From the NCBI GenBank assembly GCA_040437565.1, contig JBDOQK010000058.1, positions 124,001-188,000 on the forward strand: a stretch of 64,000 bases of DNA, read 5' to 3'. Shown here in pieces: positions 57,975 to 64,000 of the stretch; positions within the stretch are counted from its first letter, which is position 1, and the number at the start of each line of letters is the position of its first letter. The notes under the pieces are model-generated. The model ran no database searches. It had not been told where the DNA came from and saw nothing but the letters and a program-made list of their open reading frames with translations. A program made the translations under genes and the position numbers. The stretch comes from Albugo candida. Lineage: Eukaryota > Oomycota > Peronosporomycetes > Albuginales.

Positions 57975-60900
57975 ATGCAAACAGAGCTGCTCGACGTCGC
58001 AGAGAACGATCAAGATGCTTGGACCAGTCATTTTTGCATGGTTTTAGACAGTATTTGGACAGACTATCGCCACCTCCTTTTGCCTCAAGAAGAGCTTCGT
58101 ATCAGAGCTTTTCAACGCTTGGAAAAGCTGACACAACATATATATATTCGCCTATTTCAGCGCAAAGGACCGTGGTTCAAAACCAGTTCTCTACTCCGCT
58201 ATTTTCAAGATCAAAGGCTACACCGGACATGGACGCGAGAGGAATTGGACATTCCGATGGTGCTCAATGAAGAGAGTCCAATCGTCCAAAGCACGTTGCA
58301 GAAGCTTATTGAAGACGGATTTATTGAAACCTTGGGATCGAAACGTGATACATTATGCGCCAAGGAGCATGTCGAGTTTACGTTGGAAGCGCTTGATAGC
58401 TGTTGTTCCTTGCCTGANNNNNNNNNNNNNNNNNNNNNNNNNNNNNNNNNNNNNNNNNNNNNNNNNNNNNNNNNNNNNNNNNNNNNNNNNNNNNNNNNNN
58501 NNNNNNNNNNNNNNNNNATTCCGATGGTGCTCAATGAAGAGAGTCCAATCGTCCAAAGCACGTTGCAGAAGCTTATTGAAGACGGATTTATTGAAACCTT
58601 GGGATCGAAACGTGATACATTATGCGCCAAGGAGCATGTCGAGTTTACGTTGGAAGCGCTTGATAGCTGTTGTTCCTTGCCTGAACTCATTTTTATAGAG
58701 GGCAAAGTATCTGGGAAGAAAGCGGGCACCAAGACTTCTGCTGGCAATAAATCAAAGCTTCTTGGAACCATTCATCGGAATGTCTTGACGCAAAGACGTC
58801 TCGACGGGTCTTTTCTTCCCATTCACACATTTGTTAATCAAGCGTGGACCAGCTCGATCCAATCGAACGGCTCCAGCGTCAAAGGAATGCAAACACGCAC
58901 AACTCTGGGATTTCATGTTGTCGAACACGTTCGTGACTTGTTTCATCGCCTTCATCGCCTCTTTTATATCCATTCCATAAAAACCCCGGCGTCATTTTCA
59001 ACGCCCGGCATGCTACAGAAATCAACTTCCGTTCAATTAATCGTCGCAAGCTGCATACCAGTCTTGAAGCATGAGCCTATACAATGGCCAGGCTTACTGG
59101 TGCAGTTTCGAAAACTCCAATTTCCGCTTGACTCATCACAAATCCTCAGGTGTGAGTCCACAAAAAAGCTTTTTCGATCTAGAACTGATTATTTATGCTA
59201 CGAAATCGCTTCTCAGTTGCGTTTTGTGATGCATCGGCTGGTCGTATCATTAATTCCTTCGTGTGATGTTCATCCGTTGGAGCATGAAAAGTCTATTTGT
59301 TGGAAGGAGAGCGAGACCTGTCCACAAATCGAGATTTTCCGAGCTTTACACAGTTGTCCCAAAACAACTAAAACACAAGTCAAGTCGAAATTTGATACGA
59401 AGATTACCCGTAGCGCTTGGGCCGATGAACAGCATTTTATTTCCCAGTTTTATGATACGTTGACAACGATGCATTCGTTTGAAACATTTGTTCTGGAAGT
59501 AAGGTCTTGTCTCCATTCATATCGGCGAGCACTCATAGATGTCGAGTCTTTGTCAGTGCACGCATCTCAGCTGCCTCCTTTCTTCGAGAAGTATAATCCA
59601 GGCTATCAATGTACTCGTATTCTCCATGAAGCAACAGCGGTGTTCGAAAAGGGAAAACAATACGATGTTGCTGTGCTTTTGCTAAAGGAATTGTTAGACT
59701 CCGAAACTAACTTTGGATTGGAACGAAAGCGTGGGTATTGGTGGCAAAGGCTCGCTCTCAATTCGGCACAACATCTCAAGGTTCCTCGTCAAAAAGTACT
59801 TGAGATCTGTGAACGAGCTTTATCGGAAGATCAAACGAATGGTACCCATCACATTGTTGCGGGAGATCGTGTCGCCTTGGAGCGACGATATGAACGATTG
59901 GTGGCCAAATGTGATTCCAATACGGATCAGGAAGAGCGTCTTGATGTCGATTTGGTTCATGAATACATCCAAGGTCGACCTCTAAATCGTCAAATGGGTG
60001 AAAAATCGCGCTTCATTGGGTATGACGATCAGCCGTGCTCTGTGGAACAACTTGTNNNNNNNNNNNNNNNNNNNNNNNNNNNNNNNNNNNNNNNNNNNNN
60101 NNNNNNNNNNNNNNNNNNNNNNNNNNNNNNNNNNNNNNNNNNNNNNNNNNNNNNNGCAAAGGCTCGCTCTCAATTCGGCACAACATCTCAAGGTTCCTCG
60201 TCAAAAAGTACTTGAGATCTGCGAACGAGCTTTATCGGAAGATCAAACGAATGGCACCCATCACATTGTCGCGGGAGATCGTGTCGCCTTGGAGCGACGA
60301 TATGAACGATTGGTGGCTAAATGCGATTCCAACACGGATCAGGAAGAGCGTCTTGATGTCGATTTGGTTCATGAATACATCCAAGGTCGACCTCTAAATC
60401 GTCAAATGGGTGAAAAATCGCGCTTCATTGGGTATGACGATCAGCCTTGCTCGGTGGAACAACTTGTGATACAAAAGTACTATTACGAGAACTGGTATGG
60501 TATTCATTGCGAAGGTCATTTGTTTCGCAATGTTGTCGGACTGCTCATGTGGGAGGTATTTTATCTCGCAACCGTTCCAGATGTTTTTCAGACGCCTTAC
60601 CAGAATGGTCCACTCGATTTTGGCTATGCAAATGTGTTTGTGAGGAATCGTCAGGATGAAATTTCGGCTAGATTGCAAGCAATTGAGCAATTCTCTTCGT
60701 TGGAATTAGTTTCGGAGATCGAACGTATCTGGACGAGCCAATTTGGCAATGTCTCGCGATTCATATCGTGGACTGCGTATCCGTTACGACTGCACCAACT
60801 GATTGCTCTTTCACTCGGCACTATTCGTTTGAAAGCACTATGTGAATATATGCTGTCTTCCGTCGAGTATCATCAGCGAAGTGCCAGTGGAATTCCCGAT

Positions 60901-61269
60901 TTGCTGCTTTTACGATTGAGCAGAACGCATCAAAATGGAACAACGGATTTTTTCAACGTCTATGAACACTGTGGAGTCGATGTGGTTGTGGATCATGACA
61001 CTTTCGGACACGCAAAGTCGACTCCAGAAACCTCGGAAACGGAGTGTTGGCTTAATCAAATGGAAGGAATGGACATGGACTTGCGCCTTATTGAAGTTAA
61101 AGGACCTCGAGATCGACTCAGCGATCAGCAGCGCGTCTGGCTGCATGTTTTCAATGAAAAAATCAAGATAGATGCGATTGTGATGCATGTGTTGGAAGAA
61201 GAGAGACAGATCACGAAAAAGGTCTCATCGTCTCGCTGTAATACGAATTGCCCAACATCCTCTACGTAA
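57975..61269 (+). CDS. FAN1: FAN1 structure-specific nuclease (VRR-NUC)
   Basis: After allowing for two overlap-flanked gaps, the frame gives about 871 residues without introns. The C-terminal VRR-NUC (PD-(D/E)xK) site is visible: SGIPDLLLLRL supplies the Asp, LIEVKGPRDRLSDQQ supplies the Glu and Lys. Upstream, GRPLNRQMGEKSRF, VEQLVIQKYYYENWYGIHCEG and VPDVFQTPYQNGPLDF match the FAN1 core, and the middle region around FEKGKQYDVAVLLL fits its helical repeat part. A UBZ zinc finger, present in human FAN1, is not seen at the N-terminus. Family role: processing of 5' flaps and interstrand crosslinks. Confidence 0.9.
58418..58517. other. 100-N gap in FAN1 with 167-bp flanking overlap
   Basis: 58251-58417 equals 58518-58684, so the product looks longer than it is if the gap is read as real. 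Confidence 0.9.
60056..60155. other. 100-N gap in FAN1 with 312-bp near-identical overlap
   Basis: 59744-60055 and 60156-60467 differ at eight positions, all third-codon and silent. This is what two haplotypes of one gene would show. Confidence 0.88.
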
Positions 61270-61756
61270 TAAGTCTTTATAATGTTGTGGGAGCATCATC
61301 CAATTGCTGGATGACTGGTGCCTCTATATAGTAGTTAGAATATATGCGCTTACTCTTGCAGAAGTACAGGGATGCGGATCCAAACCTTGATATTGAATAA
61401 TTATTTCAGCGTGTATTCTGTTTCTATCTTTGATATCTTGTAGTCCATCACCTCGCTCCGATTTCAGAGAACGAAAAGCCTGTTATAAATCAGTTGTCCA
61501 AACTTATCACCACAACGTATTGATGCTGTCCTGTAAATAGGGTAGCTGGGCGTTCAACTAATCATTCAAGAAAGGGAAGTCCAGTTTTTGTTTTTGTGTA
61601 CAATATTCGGCATGCGGGCAGTGAATTCGGCAAAACGGCATATTCAATACTTTTTGTCACTTTCAGACTTTTCAAGAGTCTTGGTTTTAGGTAACTGGTA
61701 TTTTAAATTTTTTGAATGAATCTAATCCGATCTGGAAAGCCGTTATGTTGTATGGG

Positions 61757-61856
61757 NNNNNNNNNNNNNNNNNNNNNNNNNNNNNNNNNNNNNNNNNNNN
61801 NNNNNNNNNNNNNNNNNNNNNNNNNNNNNNNNNNNNNNNNNNNNNNNNNNNNNNNN
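61757..61856. other. 100-N gap with 10-bp flanking overlap
   Basis: GTTGTATGGG precedes and follows the gap. Confidence 0.8.
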
Positions 61857-63373
61857 GTTGTATGGGCTTAGCGTTTCCGTAAGAACGTCTTATTCAGCCA
61901 GACTCATTGTATTATGTCTATTGACTCAAAAGGCAGTTTGTAGCAAGAGATGCGGTACGGTAGACTCAACTCTGCTACTTGAATAATAGTTTTGTTAGGC
62001 GCAAACGTTGCGTTGGCTGACTCTGCAGCGAAAAGTGTTGAAACATACTGACATTGCCATTGCTATACACATTGTGTCAAGTGAACTCAGCGCAAGGTTT
62101 CTTTTGAGATGAAGCTTATTGAAGGCCGGAGATTATTTACCGTAAGATTGCTATCTGATGCTGACGGGGGTAGTTCAATACCGTTTGATATTAAACACGG
62201 CTTGAATTATCAACATGATCGACGTGCTCAGATACCTAAGACCAGTGCGTAAGCCTTCAGGTTAAGAAAATTGACGGACTCAGAACCCGCAAATGCTATG
62301 TCAGATCTAGTGCTTCATACAATGTAGACAAGGTTGCAAATAAGGAAGGAAATGGATTGTTTTTCATATCATAGTGAATGCCTTGATCGGTTCCTGGTTT
62401 GCTCAATGTCAGATTAAGCTAAACATGAGTCAACGTACCGAGCTTCTTAACCATCCCTTCAAAGCAAGCTTTATGTGACGAGTGTATAAACTCTTATTGA
62501 ATGGTACTGTTCTTTCAATCCCCAAATATGCTTCGCCGCACCCAAACTGTCCATGTCGAATGTTTCACGGAGTGATAGTGACATTTTTGTCAATCATATT
62601 GCTTTGGATTTGATCGAATCACCCAAAGCACCGAACAATTCCTACATTTATTTATCAAGATGCACTGGGCGTAACAGAGTTTATTTGGTACAGGAAAGCA
62701 CCGTGCACTATACTGAACGTAATGATCCATTTGCCACATAAGGTCTCTCCGAAAGGACGGCTGAGAAGCGCATTAAACATGGATCATTCAAATTTGGGCT
62801 TACTCCAAGGGTACATATTCACGGCATCACATATCTGTGGAGTCTAGATGTTCATTGCTTCAACTTACAATCAGAGATACTCTTTCAATAGTCCTCTATT
62901 GTTGTGAAAATTGTCTGAAGTACCTCCTGGTAAATTCTAAACAAACATGTGCGTGATGCACGCCTTGGCATTGAGGAAGCAGAAATGAATCTGTGTATGC
63001 CAGTTGAGGCGACATCTACAGACAGAATTGTGGAGATGACTGGAAGCTTGGTTTCCAGTGTGGGTATAGCTTGAAAAGATCATGTCACGTGGGATCGCTT
63101 ATCAATTACCTCCAGGAAGGGATAGCAAACAACGAATTTTATAGTACATCAATAACAATACAAATCTATGAAGTATGGATTTTCTCTCTCTCAGCCATAA
63201 GAATATGCATTACAAGCCTTGCATTCTTTCGTGTTCAACATTTTCACTGAAGTCGTTTGAAATCCGTTGCCTGACACTAACAAACACATGCGAAAATACC
63301 TTCATGTGGGTTTTAATACATTCTTGCTATAGACAGAGTACGGCTCTTCGTATATTTGGTATAGAAAAGAGTC

Positions 63374-63473
63374 NNNNNNNNNNNNNNNNNNNNNNNNNNN
63401 NNNNNNNNNNNNNNNNNNNNNNNNNNNNNNNNNNNNNNNNNNNNNNNNNNNNNNNNNNNNNNNNNNNNNNNNN
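63374..63473. other. 100-N gap with 296-bp flanking overlap
   Basis: 63078-63373 repeats as 63474-63769, so the two copies are most likely one locus. Confidence 0.88.
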
Positions 63474-64000
63474 GATCATGTCACGTGGGATCGCTTATCA
63501 ATTACCTCCAGGAAGGGATAGCAAACAACGAATTTTATAGTACATCAATAACAATACAAATCTATGAAGTATGGATTTTCTCTCTCTCAGCCATAAGAAT
63601 ATGCATTACAAGCCTTGCATTCTTTCGTGTTCAACATTTTCACTGAAGTCGTTTGAAATCCGTTGCCTGACACTAACAAACACATGCGAAAATACCTTCA
63701 TGTGGGTTTTAATACATTCTTGCTATAGACAGAGTACGGCTCTTCGTATATTTGGTATAGAAAAGAGTCTATAAAATTAAGTTGCTATACAAGCGAAAGC
63801 TCGCAAGTTCGAAATCTGGTGCATGTGATAGGAGATGTTACGAAGAATGCTATATCATCATTGGCCAGAAGCTATAGTGTATAAAGTGGTTACATTCTGT
63901 ATACGGAACCGCCAAAGTAGCAGTACTATACATGTACAAGGAGCAACGATTGGAATCTGACGGACCATATCATTCGTGCGAGTGTATACCAAATAGTCGT

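Larger units (their letters stand above)
61270..64000. other. Gene-poor end of window
   Basis: No supported gene. A 62-codon frame at 62553-62741 and a 67-codon frame at 63571-63774 (also at 63175) are unassigned. Two gaps lie here. Confidence 0.45.

Noticed and set aside
63807-63830. T-loop-like GTTCGAAAT, possible tRNA
   Set aside because: No acceptor stem or anticodon arm could be paired around it.
1-64000. CRISPR arrays, bacterial operons or rRNA genes
   Set aside because: No regular spaced repeats, no rRNA-like conserved sequence, and intron-bearing eukaryotic genes throughout.

Overview
The window looks like nuclear DNA of an oomycete, most likely a white rust (Albugo). Genes carry short spliceosomal introns (mostly 47-70 nt) with GT..AG ends. 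Products are eukaryotic: FAN1, RPS7, COX18-like, HDHD5-like, mitochondrial HtrA, glutathione reductase. Three paralogous secreted proteins carry a CHxC tetrad within 50 residues of the start, as described for Albugo CHXC effector candidates. Species cannot be fixed from sequence alone. The scaffold has ten 100-N gaps. Seven are flanked by the same sequence on both sides (10 bp to 1.26 kb), so they are unmerged contig overlaps rather than real tandem repeats.

Layout. 1-1.9 kb: 3' part of a gene with one copy of a W[ST]xEE-type domain. 1.9-6.1 kb: gene-poor, with a broken Ty1/copia pol relic near 4.3-4.7 kb. 6.2-18.8 kb: a duplicated module. An intact mitochondrial HtrA protease and a secreted alpha/beta-hydrolase-like protein are followed by an HtrA fragment, a gap, a ceramidase tail fragment, an HtrA pseudogene, a second hydrolase paralog and an intact secreted neutral ceramidase. 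19-25.3 kb is gene-dense: a domesticated pogo/CENP-B-like transposase gene, then an HDHD5/CECR5-like HAD protein and a COX18-like inner-membrane insertase on the minus strand.

25.8-51 kb is gene-sparse and consists of four tandem, diverged 5.4-7.2 kb units. Each holds one minus-strand member of a cysteine-rich secreted family: one interrupted once (unit A), two open frames (B, C) and one badly decayed (D). Relics of other genes travel with them.

51.2-61.3 kb is gene-dense again: glutathione reductase, a GCK-domain cysteine-rich protein, ribosomal protein S7 (minus), a protein with three copies of the W[ST]xEE-type domain and, 28 bp further on, the FAN1 nuclease. 61.3-64 kb shows no gene I can support.

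The main biological point is the contrast between compact housekeeping blocks and a repeat-built region evolving candidate secreted virulence proteins by birth and decay. Secreted hydrolase and ceramidase genes form a second duplicated, secretion-oriented module.
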